From Neurospora intermedia (taxonomy: Eukaryota > Ascomycota > Sordariomycetes > Sordariales > Sordariaceae), in contig BTPP01000007.1 of assembly GCA_037102815.1 (NCBI GenBank), positions 2,666,001 to 2,730,000 of the forward strand: a stretch of 64,000 bases of DNA, given 5' to 3'. Below are positions 1-11,340 of the stretch, in pieces. Each line of letters opens with the position of its first letter. Positions within the stretch are counted from its first letter, which is position 1. The position numbers were made by a program, and so were the translations under genes. The notes beneath the pieces are model-generated. The model made no database searches. It was not told where the DNA came from and was given only the letters and a program-made list of their open reading frames with translations.

Positions 1-394
1 GACCATGAAGGCGTCGCCGTATTAGTGGGAGGAGTGGTCCATGCTGACCGACAAGTGTCGTTGATGTTAGGTTAGGTTACCTGTGGAGATAGGGTGGTAG
101 AGTATGATAATTCGAATGGTTTGGCTAACGACCCTTGTGACCCTGTGATATGTGAACGTACACAACCACAAACGCAAGACTGAGACAAGGGATGAGGACA
201 CGAAACTGATCGTGCATAGGAAGTCTATTGAATGGACCTAAGAGTGTGTCCACCTGAAAAGCAATTTCTCCGCAAAACCTAACACCAATAGCCTTTACCG
301 AGGCCTTGTAACCATCATAATCATGACACGAAAATAACCAGTGATTAAGCCAACTCATCTAATTTTCAGACTCTTGCCCCTTTTCCTGTGCCAT
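1..394. other. 3' flank of pyruvate kinase
   Basis: No gene is supported; this is probably the 3' UTR and terminator region of pyruvate kinase plus flanking sequence cut by the window edge. Confidence 0.55.
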
Positions 395-2266
395 TTAAGG
401 CTGGCCAAGACCGAGGTGGTTGACATCGGCCTTAACGATACGGAAGGTGTTGGTGTTACCCATACCACCCTTCCAGCCCTGAACAACGACGACGGTCTCG
501 CCCTCGTTGAGGACCTTGAGGCCAATACCGTGGCTGAGACCCCACTTGATGCGACGATCAACATCCTCCTGCCAGTTGACCTTGCTAAAGTCGGGCTTGG
601 ACTCGGGGAAAAGGAAGGGGTAGACGCCACGGTAAAGGTGGGCGTACCTCGAAGCAGAATCGTTCCTGGTGATCATGATGATGGGGCACACAGGGCGGTA
701 CTTGGAGATGAGACGAGCGGACTCGCCGGAGGTGGAGAGAACGAGGATGGCAGCGGCGTTAAGGTCAAGGGAGGCGCGGACAGAGGCCATGGCGCAGGAC
801 TCGACAATGGAGACGGGGCGCTTGGCCAAGCTGCAAAGCTCCTCGAAGTGGCTGACGTAGGGGATGGTGTTCTCAGCCTTAAGAACGGCCTCACTCATCT
901 CACGGACGGCCTCGGTGGGGTAAGCACCCTTGGCGGTCTCACCAGAAAGCATGACGCAGTCAGCACCATCGGTAACAGCGTTACCGACATCGCTGATCTC
1001 GGCTCTGGTGGGTCTGGGGTTCTTGATCATGGACTCGAGCATCTGGGTAGCGCAGATGACGGGCTTGCCGGCAATGTTGCACATGGCGATGATCTTCTTC
1101 TGGGCAGCGAACACCTCGGCGGCGGGGATCTCAATACCCAAGTCACCACGGGCAACCATGACACCATCGGTCTCGGCGAGAATCTCAGCAAAGTTGTTGA
1201 GACCCTGCCTGTTCTCGATCTTGGCAATGATCTGGATCTGCTTGCCATCCTCGCCAAGGACCTCACGAATGTCCTTGATGTCCTGGCCGCGACGGATAAA
1301 CGCTATTATCAACTGTCAGCAACTTGTTCCACGTATCCAAGGTCTTCCTAGGGTAAACTCACAAGCAAAGACCATGTCGACCTTGTTCTTGACACCGAAC
1401 CTGAGATCGGCCTTATCCTTCTCGGAAAGAGCAGGGAGATCGACATCGGTGTTGGGAAGGTTGACACCCTTGCGGGAGGAGATGTAGCCGTTGTTGCGGG
1501 CCTTGACCTTGATGGTCTTGTCATCGACAATCTCGAGGACCTCGAAAGCGAGGACACCATCGTCGACGTAGATGATACGGCCAGGAGCAATGACCTTGGT
1601 GATGTTGACGTAGTCGACGTACCTGCAACGATGTCAGCAAGGATCGGCCCCACTGGCGCATACCCAGAAGCAGATCGATTCAAACTTACATGTGCTCGAT
1701 AGTGCACTCATCCTTGTACTTCTCATCAGTGGTGATGTTAAGGATGGTACCGGCGGAGATGGGAATATCCTCATCATTCTTGGTGTTGCCGGTACGGATC
1801 TCAGGGCCCTTGGTGTCAAGGGCAATGGCAATGGGGCGGCCGGGATGGACCTTCTCAGCCTGGCGAGCATTGTCAATGACGGACTCTGCAGGTGGCTCAG
1901 TGTTAGCGGGTAAGCTGTGCAGGAGGATTTTGGCAAAACGAGGCGCTAATGGTCCTGGAAAGCTAAGCGCGCAGCAGCTTGGCGGACCTTACACCATCGG
2001 CGGGTTTTCAAAGGCACCACCAAATGTCAGAGGGGAGAATACGTACGGTGATACTCGTAGCTACCGTGGGAGAAGTTCATGCGAACGACGTTGAGACCAG
2101 CATCGCGGAGCTTGTTGATGGCCTCGACCGAGTTGGTCTTGGGACCGATGGTGCAGATGATGGAAGTGCGGCGGAACTCGCGAGCGGGCTGGAACTCAGT
2201 GTTGAGCTGAGCGAGCCACTGAATCTTGCCGCCGAGGCTGAGATGGTCAAGCGCAGTAGCGGCCAT
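395..2266 (-). CDS. pkiA: Pyruvate kinase
   Basis: Catalyses the last glycolytic step, phosphoenolpyruvate + ADP to pyruvate + ATP, in the cytosol. Four exons read on the minus strand: 2266-2047, 1885-1690, 1622-1363 and 1302-395, giving 527 residues, the usual fungal length. All three introns (161, 67 and 60 nt) are GT-AG and keep the frame exactly. Exon 1 carries the N-terminal motif [13 protein letters not shown] and [10 protein letters not shown]; exon 4 carries the pyruvate kinase signature [11 protein letters not shown] with the catalytic lysine at about residue 253, then [16 protein letters not shown] and the C-terminal allosteric domain, ending LGLGQP. The start ATG follows a CT-rich leader. 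It diverges from the mitofissin gene. The family assignment is certain; the symbol follows Aspergillus usage (Neurospora uses ace-8). Confidence 0.96.
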
Positions 2267-2367
2267 TGTGAAGGTTTATGTGTGGTGTTGGAGGGGAATG
2301 GGAGATGCTATCGAGGTGTAGATTGAAGCGCGCGGGGTTGACGCGAAGCTTTGAGGTATGGGGAAAT

Positions 2368-2410
2368 CTGCAAGATTGACAGCTTTAGCGTCAGTAAATA
2401 AAGTTTCAAC
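2368..2410 (-). other. Possible 5' UTR intron of pyruvate kinase
   Basis: Read on the minus strand, a GTTGAAAC donor, a TACTGAC branch-like motif and a CTTGCAG acceptor frame a 43-nt segment about 100 nt upstream of the pyruvate kinase ATG. This is short even for a fungal intron, so it is tentative. Confidence 0.3.
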
Positions 2411-2544
2411 CTGGACAAGCGCAATGCGCAAAAATGACAATTGCAAGACACAGAGCGCAGTGCTGGTACAGATGCGAGAGTGTATGGTCAAGGTGTTGGA
2501 GGGCAGGAATTCTTTGAATCTTTTTATGATTTGATTCCAAGTTA

Positions 2545-2574
2545 GGGAGAGGGGGGGGGGGGGAGGGGGGGAGG
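2545..2574 (-). promoter_or_regulatory. Long C-tract / CT element in pyruvate kinase promoter
   Basis: The plus strand shows 13 consecutive G, an A, then 7 G; the gene strand therefore carries a pure CT tract about 280-310 nt before the ATG. CT-rich blocks just upstream of transcription starts are usual in strongly expressed glycolytic genes of filamentous fungi. The G strand could fold as a quadruplex. Confidence 0.5.
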
Positions 2575-4117
2575 CTTCTGTCCCAGCTCAAATTACCCCG
2601 CGCCTCGCACGCTGGAAGTCCAAACTCCTCTGAGACGGGGAGACAAATGATGATGACACAACATGGAACCCCGTACGAAGAAAAGCAAGGAGATGCGAAT
2701 CAGAGTGACCCGCCTCCCCATGGGCTTTTGTGGCACTTCCACTTTCAATTCAATTGGAATGAATGGAGGCAATTGGGGGATCGCTGTCATTTCTGTCAAA
2801 CGTACCTGAAGATGGAACCGAAGCTGATGATTCGGTTGTTCAGATCTCAAGACGAAATCTGAAGCTGAAACTTGGGGTGAATGAAGGAGGGGGGAATTGT
2901 TGAGGGAAAAGTTTGGGGAGAGGGAGAGGAAGAGAGAGGATAGAAATCAGAAAATCAACACCGAGACCGCGGAGGGGAAATGGACCTGGATCTTTTTTTT
3001 TTCTCTGCTTTCTCGTTTCGCCCAGGCTCGAACCAATCTTTGACGGGCTATTGCGCGATAAAAACTGATAAGAGAAACGCCTGGCACCAGTCGCACCACT
3101 AGCACACCACGCCTGCACCACTGGTCTCCTTCCTTCCCCTCGTTTGGTCACTTTGGTATCCGTCCGTCTGGCTCTCGGCGACTCCTGTCCTTGCCAACCC
3201 CAAGGCAGAAGCGGCAGTGCGGCCCTCGAAACGTCCATCGACAGAGGAAGGTTGGGGATCCCCTCTTCGCATCCGCTCTTGACGCCCCCGTGTCGGCGTC
3301 TTCGCGGAGGCAGCATTGCTCTGGGAGCTGCAACCTTGTCATCCCGCCATAGTTCCGCCGCCGCAGTGGAGGACATCCCACCAGAGCCCACCGAAAACAC
3401 TCTCCAAGCCGCCACTGGCCGCCCGGTGCCGCGTAGCTTATGCCTGCCCCTGCCCCTCACCCCCCACCTGAGGTCGCTGACCAAGCCCCGCTTTCCCCCA
3501 AAAGGGAATGGTCAACCCAACCCTAAATTCGGCCGGACTGGCAGGGGGCACCGGCCATTGCCCGATCATCGCTCCATTGGGCTCCACTGCTGTGGGCCAT
3601 CTTGCAGACAGCCAAGAGAAGTCACGTTAGTCAACACGTGATCGTGCCAAGATGATCCCTCGAGAACCCAACTCCCTGGACCCTGTCTCCTGACAATCCC
3701 TTCTTCTCCTTCCAGCCTTCCAGTTCCGCTCCACACGATCCTTGACCGCAGTGCCCCGGCTCCTACCCGCGACACTAGAAGCACCTCAAAGCGCTTTCCC
3801 GCCTCCCCTGTGATCGCCCCGTTACGTTGCCCACCGCATCGCCCGACGCCTTGCTGCAGGCACTCGACTTCTTTCCCCACAGCACCTCCCGACGGGAAAC
3901 ACCTTCCTGACCTGCAACACCGCTCCCGCCCCGGGAATATCATCATCATCACCACCACCACCACCACCATCGACATCGACCCCCTAACCCCCCGACGGCG
4001 CCGAATTCCGAACCGATTGTCGCATCGCATATCGCATATCGCATCGCATCGCATCCCGTCTCCTCCCTTTCTCGATCCTCTTTTTTCCTGTCGCATCCAA
4101 CAAAGCCACTCCTCAAG
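2575..4117. other. Divergent promoter region, pyruvate kinase / mitofissin
   Basis: No gene is supported here. Open frames on both strands (for example 3144-3641 plus and 2840-3484 minus) are proline/arginine-rich translations of GC- and CT-rich DNA without domain or intron structure. The right part is a C-rich, low-G leader typical of a fungal promoter and 5' UTR, ending in ATC/ACC and CGCAT repeats just before the mitofissin ATG. Confidence 0.6.
4021..4055 (+). repeat. CGCAT / ATCGCAT short tandem repeat
   Basis: About seven units of CGCAT, some with an inserted AT, lie 60-100 nt before the ATG of the mitofissin gene, probably within its 5' leader. An (ATC)/(ACC) trinucleotide run at about 3938-3970 precedes it. 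Confidence 0.75.
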
Positions 4118-4815
4118 ATGGTGGTGGGTACCCCGAAGTTTCTTGCGTCGTTAGCGTTGCTGTTCTTCATTCTGCGTCCGAATGTACAGAGATCCCCGGC
4201 CCCTTCTCCGGATTTTCCGATCTTGTCATTGTTCTCCATTGTCTTGCCTTCGCACTCGCCCGCTGCTGCTGCGTCGTCGCTTGCTGTTCAACGGAGTTCT
4301 AAGAATCTCTTCTCCCAGCTCCTCGATTTGCTGACACTAGGCTTATGGTCGAAGCTCGGACGATTGAGCCACTATGCCTTTGACGCTGTCCTGCGTAAGT
4401 TTCCTTTCCAAAAGGATGACTGATCGATGGTCATTGCTATTCTTGGCCTGTTTTCGATGTTCACTGACCCGATGTGCGCTGCGTTTAATAGTTTCGGCAT
4501 TCCTCGCTGGAATGAAGCGATCGACCGGTCTGACGTGAGTTGATTCCGATGCGCTCCCTGCCCTGCGGACACCGCCCTTGCGAGGCCTCGCCCCCTGTTT
4601 CGAACCCGAACCCGCCGATCCGACCATACCTCCGGGTGACATTCTCGAGCAAAAGACTGACACTTGGTGATCATAGCTTCAAAACTGACAAGGTCGCTGG
4701 CGAAAACAAGGAAGTTGGAAAATGGGTTGACAAGTATCTCGGCGTCGGCGAATGGGTCATGGACCAGTCTGTCGCCATTGCTGGTTCGAGCGGCTGGTTC
4801 GACAGGACCCGATAA
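4118..4815 (+). CDS. ATG44: Mitofissin-domain protein (Atg44/Mdi1, DUF1748) with N-terminal extension
   Basis: Exons 4118-4394, 4492-4534 and 4677-4815 give 152 residues. The last roughly 77 residues match the fungal DUF1748 family as I know it: SHYAFDAVL, SAFLAGMKRSTGL, KWVDKYLGVGEWVMDQS and a C-terminal SSGWFDR. Mitofissin is a small protein of the mitochondrial intermembrane space that binds lipid membranes and drives fission during mitophagy. Normal family members are about 70-90 residues and begin just before SHYAFDAVL. Here a continuous frame adds about 70 residues, including hydrophobic FLASLALLFFIL and a Pro/Ser/Ala-rich stretch. There is no in-frame ATG between 4118 and the domain. 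Removing 4128-4340 as a 213-nt intron (GTACCC...CACTAG) keeps the frame and yields a family-sized 81-residue protein starting MVVGLWSKLGRLSH. Both introns shown are standard. Confidence 0.85.
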
Positions 4816-5718
4816 ATGGTGGATGGCAGAGAACATTGCAGCCTTGGTACATGGAGGGCGATACCATCCTTCACAGTTGAAGAGTGAGGATCGAAATCAT
4901 TGTTCTTGTCCAAGGAGGCGTGCCGACTGGGAATCGGTTATTTCCCGGCTGGAGGAGGGGATTGTGGCGCCATGACACGAGCATGGGCGGTTTCTACCCC
5001 ACGTATATATATCTCTTGGACAGAATGGCCAGTCGTTATGTTTGTCGAAGAGAGGAAGCAGAGAAGGTGTTTCTGAGTTTGGCTAGTTTTGGCCGGCTCA
5101 AGTGCTGATCGGCCTCCTCATATCCGGCAGTGGATGCCAGTAGCCAGGCTGGGTCGGGAGGGGGATGGATCTTTAGAGGACTGGGCGTTCAGGAGCGGTT
5201 CTGATGACCGCGGGTTACACACCTGTTTCTTTTTGGTTTTTGTGTTTTTCGATAGGGTTTTGAATCAGGAACAACTGCACTTTGATACCCTGGGACTTTC
5301 CGAGGGTTCTCGCAGCAGTTTTCGTGGCCCAAAAGTTGCGCGTGTCCGTTGTCTCCGCAAGTTGCTGGCTGTACAGGGCTAAGTTCGGTTCGTGATCCCG
5401 TGGTTTCCCGACCCTTGTTCCGGAATCATAGCCGAGGGCTGTTGGCCAAGCCAGCCAGCCAGTCACGTCCGTGTGCGAATGGAGCTCTCCAACGATTCCA
5501 GGTTCAAAGGCATCTGCACCACGAGTCATTTCCCTTATTGATAAATCACATGGAACTGTGGAATCCATTTCATTGCTGAAAGTTTTTTCATCATGCACAT
5601 ATAAATCTGTGATATAAACATCAACACTGAACCATTCGTCTCAACATGTTGTCCAAGAACCCACGTTTACGATTCCGACAAGTCGCCATCAATCCTATGC
5701 TCGGCTAACCTACTCCGC
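4816..5718. other. Convergent intergenic region
   Basis: Lies between the 3' ends of the mitofissin gene (plus) and the MFS transporter (minus). Only short frames without recognisable protein features are present; it probably holds the two 3' UTRs. Confidence 0.6.
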
Positions 5719-7659
5719 CTAGAGGTTCTTAATCTCATATCTCGTTCGCAGCAACTCACCATATCGGATCAGCAAAAACGGCACCGGGATCAATGCCACG
5801 GCGATGAACGCCAGCAGACTGTTTCCCCATCCTAGCCCAAGCGTGTCGTACATTCGCAAGCCGAAGATGGGAAGGACAGCTCCAAAGACACTTCTCGCTA
5901 CTGTGTTAGCAGCCAGGGCAGACGCGGCGTAGATGGTGAACGTGTCAATCAAGGCCTATCGAGATATCAATCAGTCTCGCCCTTGGATTCTCCTCGACCA
6001 AAACAGGCAAAAGGCTCACCATGCTGATGGCCATGAATATCACGATATTGCCGAACCCGATCAGAACGTGGCTCAAAATCGGTACGATCCAGTGGACATG
6101 GTACTGGGCCGTCCAGCCATAGATGAAGAAGCCAGCGGGTAGGAGTATGGCACCGATGGGGAGCACCGTGAGCCGATCCTCGGGGGTGCATGTTCCGTTG
6201 CCGTCGGGGCCAGCTTTGGCCTTCATGATGCGGTTGCTGGCGACACTAAAGAAAACGAGGCCGAGGAGTGAGCCAACGCCCATGCCAAGGAAGACTAGGC
6301 CGACGATTCTGGTGCCTGTTTTATTCACGCATTATCAGCAATCGCCAAATGACGCGGGAGGCATGTCTGCCACATACCGAAATTATAAGTCTCCGGGTTG
6401 GTAAACACCCTCGAAATCGTGGTAAACATGAGGTACATGTACCCATAGACGATGGCGATATAAATGGCAAAGATGATGCAGATCGGGCTAAACACCAGCA
6501 TTTTCAGCGGCCTCACAATGCTGCGCTTGAAGTAATCCTTCGGGCTCAACCCGATATCCAGCTTACTCCTCAACATGTCATTGCCCGTCTCCTTGCGCAG
6601 CCTGTCGACCCTCCTTTGCAGCAGCACCGGCGCGTACGACTCCCGGCCAAAAACGAGCATGCACAGCGCCACCACGCCCGCCAGGATCGTCAGGATCCAA
6701 AACACCCAGCGCCAGCCCAGGTCCGAGTCGCTGATGACCCCCCCAATAATCGGCGCGATGATGGGCCCCAGCAACACCCCCATGGTCATCAGCGCCATCG
6801 CTGTCGCCCGCTTCTCCTGCGTGATCATGTCCGAGATGGTGCCCCCGCCATTAGTCACCGGGCAACTACCGAAGATGCCCGACAAAAACCGGAACGCGAT
6901 GAGCGCATTGAGACTCGGCGCCTCCGCGCACGCAATCAACAAGGCGATAAAACACACGTTGCAGCCATGATAAACAACCAGCCTTCCATAAATCTCGCTC
7001 AACGGGGCAATCACCAAGGGCCCAGCCGCGAAGCCCAGGATGTACACCGATACCACGAACGAGGCCAGTTCCGGGGAGGAGTTGTGAAACTCCTTCATGA
7101 CCGAGGGGACACCGGGGGCAAAGATGGAGGAGGCCAAGGGCGCGATAAAGGTTTGCGCGCTGATGAGCCCAACGTTGAGGATCTTTTGCCAGCGGGGCCA
7201 GTTGTAGGGGTTTTCGGGGTCGTTTTCGGACCACCAGATTATGTTGGCTTCGTCCTCTTCCGAGGAGGAGGAGGAAGTAACGGCGCCCGATGAGTCTTCC
7301 TGCATCGGATCATCGTGGGAGGAGGAGGAAGCTTCTTTGCCGGCTGCTGCCTCCTTTTCTATGTCATGATCATCATGGTGATGGTGATGATGGCTGGTAT
7401 GGCTGGCATGACTTCGTGCCCGGGCGAGAGAGTTGCGGCGTATGGCCTCTTTGCGCCGTTTCTCGCCTTGCTCGTCAAGTACGTAACCGATGTCGGATGG
7501 GATGTCGGCGTCATGACCCTCGTCGATGGCTTGTTCTATCGATTTCTGTCTTTGTAGAGCGAGCCGTTCTGCTTCTTCTGGTGGAGAGTAACGGTTGGTA
7601 TTGTGCTCGTGCTCATTGGTGATGGGGGCCGCCTGCCCCGGTAGTTGAGATCTTGTCAT
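5719..7659 (-). CDS. MFS multidrug/H+ antiporter (DHA1 type)
   Basis: Exons on the minus strand: 7659-6378, 6315-6020 and 5955-5719 (introns of 62 and 64 nt), giving 604 residues. A hydrophilic N-terminal tail of about 150 residues is followed by [11 protein letters not shown], a hallmark of fungal DHA1 drug transporters, then about twelve membrane segments. The first half has the loop motif around LSEIYGRL and the [10 protein letters not shown] motif of antiporters. The second half starts [16 protein letters not shown] and ends in a basic tail ERYEIKNL-like (TRYEIKNL). Predicted plasma-membrane exporter of small toxic compounds by proton exchange; the substrate cannot be told from sequence. 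The tail has six histidines at residues 90-95 and acidic/serine runs near 111-137. It stands alone, not in a biosynthetic cluster. Confidence 0.93.
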
Positions 7660-10317
7660 ATCTGGTGCTCAGTAAGCGCCGTGCGGGCCGTTCCTTGAGA
7701 CGGTTATCAGCCATTGTCACTACCGAAGATGGGAGAGATGTTATGTGCTCTGTCTTTTTGCTAGTGGGGAAAGAAGTAAGATCATGGTTCTTGAATGCCT
7801 GAGATATCCCCGTTGACTTGAACCATGTTTATGATCATGCCAGCCAGGGAAGGATGGTAGATCGTGGGTGGAGGCCAAACCTTATTTCCAGTGGGCCTCT
7901 TCCCACGTTTTGTCCACGAAAATCAGTGGATCCTGCAGTGATGCCATGATCTTTCAGGGGACGTGGACTGGATATAAATCAACTCCACACATACCTTGAT
8001 GGTTAAGGTTGATAACCTGACGTCGGATACCACATCGCTTGTTGTTAGATGCCGTCAAGGTTGCCAGTGATGATGGAAGTGTTGCCCTAAACTCGTAAAG
8101 CGTAGAGCAATGAAACACCTCGTAAAGAGCGAGGAAACAGCAATAACAAAAAATGGCCAGGCACAACAAGCAAAGAGCAAAGGGAACACACAGTCGGCAA
8201 CTCGGCAAAAAGAATAAGAAGCTAGTTTGAGGAGAGAGAAGGAAGCCAAATGCATATGTACCTAGGGAAGGAAGGTATGTATGGGTAAACATATCCATAA
8301 CTACCGCTAACTCGTAACGTACCTACGTGAGGAGTGCGAATGGAACCCTGTAGGAACATTGATTCCATGGGGCCGAAAGAGCCCATACCGTCCGTCACTC
8401 GGTTGCATACATAGCACGGAGGCAACGCTTGCTCTCGGTCTCTGGGTAGCACGCAGGTCGGAGTGAGCAATCCAGACGGTCCATAGCGTCACTCTTTTCC
8501 CCTAGCGCGAGGTCGCTCAGGTTGCATTTCCGGAAAGGAGACGCGTCAAAAGAGAGCGGACGGCAGGGAAATAGATCGGGCGTTGTGAGGCTGGATGGTA
8601 GTTGTGCTCAGGGCGTGCATAAAAGCGTGCACAAAGCCGTTTTTCTATGGCTGTCCGGAAGAGCATCGGCAAGATGTCGATCCGGGAATATGTATGATCT
8701 CAAATGATCCGACCAATCCCACCCGACCCCCTTCGGGACGATGCCGACCCCGAGACCAAACCCCAACACAACAACCGTTGTCGGTCGATGTCTTGATGAA
8801 GCAGGAAGCAGTGGTCAGCAGGCTAGAAAATGTCAGCCTATAACCGACTGAGTGGCTGACGGGCAGGGTTGGATGGCGTTGACAACCTTAGTCGGATGCA
8901 CGAGGCCGGCCACCCGTCGACCCAACATAAGCTTTCTTCGCTCCTCCTTTCTGCCCGTAAACATTGGTTCATGTTGCTGCTGATTGGACCGTTGCCAAGA
9001 TGCGTTTTACCGGTGTCCTATCACCTTCCGCCTTTGGCGGGAGCGGGAAGAAAAACGAGAGGCTCGAAGGGTGGTGGTATGAATGTAACGGAAAGCTTAC
9101 AGTGAACACAGTGACCATGAGGAAGGGAGACGCGTCCAACACACCCACATTCACAGTTCACACAGTTTGTGGATGGAGGTAACTTCTTATCTCCGGGGTA
9201 GAGGGAAAAGCATTCTGGTCCGAACTTGGCGTACAGCTAAAGCATACTAATCATAAATGTTGAAGGGTGGTATCGCCGTACTTATAATCGGCGAGGACCT
9301 GCGATGCTCACTTACCTAGAAGTAGCAAAACTGGTCATCTCGGCTCCCTTGGTATTCCTTTAGTCTTGATGAAGTGCACGGAAATACAGTCAAAGGCTCC
9401 CAGTCCCGGGAAGCGGTTGGTGTGTATGCACCCCTCAATTACCAGACGTCAACGACGTAACGCCGTACTCCGTAGTACCCCGTTGGCTTTGCCAGCCTTG
9501 CCAATGCCCCCCGGATACAGCTGACTGTATTACAGGCACTTGAGAATTATTGACAGGGTGTTTCCCAGAAGGAAACGCCGGGGTGGTACAGCATGGGACT
9601 GTTGTTGGTATGCTTGAAACGATGTTTGTTTGTTTGGAAGTAAAGTCTCCCAGTTGAGAGGTTCATGGTATGTATACAGATCGAGTGGGACATGATGTAG
9701 CTACCTACCTCGAGAAACCTTTCGATCGATGGATGGGGTTGATAGAGAGTAAGTACCTTGTGTGTGCCAGCTTGGGGGCTTGAAGAAAGTGCAACAAAGC
9801 CAGTCAACGACACATTGTCGCAGAACGGCAGCGAACACTACAACCACATGGGTTTATTTGGCTGTTAAGATCTGATAGAGTTAGCGACAGCCATCAGCTT
9901 CTCATGGGATTGCCGTTCCAACGCTTGGTAATGTCGCGACGAAGCTACTCCGAGTAGCCTCTGTTTGATTTGCAAGACGAGACGGTGCTTTTCATCTTCG
10001 ACTTCAGAAACCCCATGAACCCTAACCCCGAGCGAGAGCTTATTGCATCATGATGATCATGTCCGACTGTCAAAGGGTCTTTGTCTTGGGACAATTCGTG
10101 TTCGCAAGATGATTGGACAATCGCAGTAAGATCCATTGTAGTGTCCCATGTGATAGCTTGAAGGGATGACCATGTACTTACTGAGCGGATATGGCCTTGC
10201 AAACCTGTCAAAGATTCGGACAAACTCATACTTATTCGGCCATTTACTGACTGGGCAGATCGGTCAACTCATCTTTCCTTGTTCTTTGGGATCCAGATCA
10301 CTCAACCACCAAATGTA
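7660..10317. other. Intergenic region of 2.7 kb
   Basis: No gene is supported. Open frames are short, overlap on both strands and lack domains. The motif GGAGACGCGTC occurs twice (near 8537 and 9127). The left part is the promoter of the MFS gene and the right part that of the 2EXR gene. Confidence 0.55.
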
Positions 10318-11340
10318 ATGTCGTTCACTCAGTTTGTCCGTCTCCCTCCAGAACTCCAAGACCTAGTCTGGGACCAGGCAGCAGCCCTCTCCCCATGCCT
10401 TCACTTCCTCCAGAAGCTCCCGGAGACCAGTTGGGTAGACTGGGACATGCATCTCGTTCCGGACCGACACCAATCCGCAGACCTCAACTTGCGAAATCTC
10501 TCACTCGCCTGCCATGACGCCCGTTCGGCCGTGATCCGACACACCCAGGCCATTGAGCATAAGACACTTGTGCCCATACCCAAACACGGTAGGCCGCCTG
10601 TGTCGATGACCCCCTTAACCCTCGACCTAACCAACGATCTCGTCTGCTTCGGAGGAGCGGACACTGGACCAAAAGAAACCATGGCAGCGGTGGACTGGGC
10701 CGATTTCGAACACATTGTGTTTACGGGCGCCCGCCGGTTTGCGGTAAGATACTTTCGCCCTGGATGGAACGTGTGGGGAATCTCGACGGACGACGACCCC
10801 AGCGGCGACGAAGGAGTGGGGTTGAGCCCAGAGGAGCTGCAGGCCATGTGGAGGCATGAGTGTGTGCACTGGACACATGTCGGGGTCGCGGGGGGCCCGG
10901 GGCCCGACGGGCCTGACGACGACGGGGAAGGGAGGGGGGATCTTGAGATTCACTATCCCGAAGCCGACCCGCCCTTTTGTGCGCGGTGTGTGGCTAACGT
11001 GGTGAGGAGGTTTGAGAGGTTGGAAGAGTTTTGGCTTATTGTTGACCCGGACTGCTTGGACATGGTGGATGCGGCAATGGGTAGGGGCAGTGTAAAAGGA
11101 GACAGAGAGCAAGAAGCGATGGCTGAGGAGGGGGCAGGGACAGAGACGATGGATAAAACAGAGATGCCGGCCACTGGGCCAAGAAAGAAACGGACTTTCC
11201 ACTCGTACAGCCGGACGTATTTCAGCCTGGATGACCATGATGTGCGAAGTGAGCCGAGAGGCCCTATGAGGGCTTTACAGGCTATCAGAGACAACTTGGT
11301 TCGTCTCCTATCCCCTCTCTTCCATCTGCGCTCAAGATAA
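10318..11340 (+). CDS. 2EXR domain-containing protein
   Basis: Single exon, 340 residues, starting at the ATG in front of SFTQFVRLPPELQDLVW. That opening (F..F..LPPELR..IW) is the N-terminal 2EXR signature of a large family expanded in filamentous ascomycetes. The family's molecular function is unknown. Further family-like segments are the LNLACHDAR-like stretch LSLACHDARSAVI and DLVCFGG. An acidic, glycine-rich linker lies near residues 170-220 and a CARCVANVVRRFERLEEFWLIVD segment follows. The C-terminal third is charged and low in complexity. An upstream in-frame TTG at 10279 is not a credible start. No introns are needed. Such genes are often lineage-specific and vary between strains. Confidence 0.82.
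   Translation: MSFTQFVRLPPELQDLVWDQAAALSPCLHFLQKLPETSWVDWDMHLVPDRHQSADLNLRNLSLACHDARSAVIRHTQAIEHKTLVPIPKHGRPPVSMTPLTLDLTNDLVCFGGADTGPKETMAAVDWADFEHIVFTGARRFAVRYFRPGWNVWGISTDDDPSGDEGVGLSPEELQAMWRHECVHWTHVGVAGGPGPDGPDDDGEGRGDLEIHYPEADPPFCARCVANVVRRFERLEEFWLIVDPDCLDMVDAAMGRGSVKGDREQEAMAEEGAGTETMDKTEMPATGPRKKRTFHSYSRTYFSLDDHDVRSEPRGPMRALQAIRDNLVRLLSPLFHLRSR

Noticed and set aside
341-1351. 336-codon plus-strand open frame
   Set aside because: Exact antisense of pyruvate kinase exon 4; composition (Gly/Leu/Asp-rich) mirrors the real gene's codon bias.
2840-3641. Overlapping frames of 214 (minus) and 165 (plus) codons
   Set aside because: GC-rich promoter sequence without domain, splice or start support on either strand.
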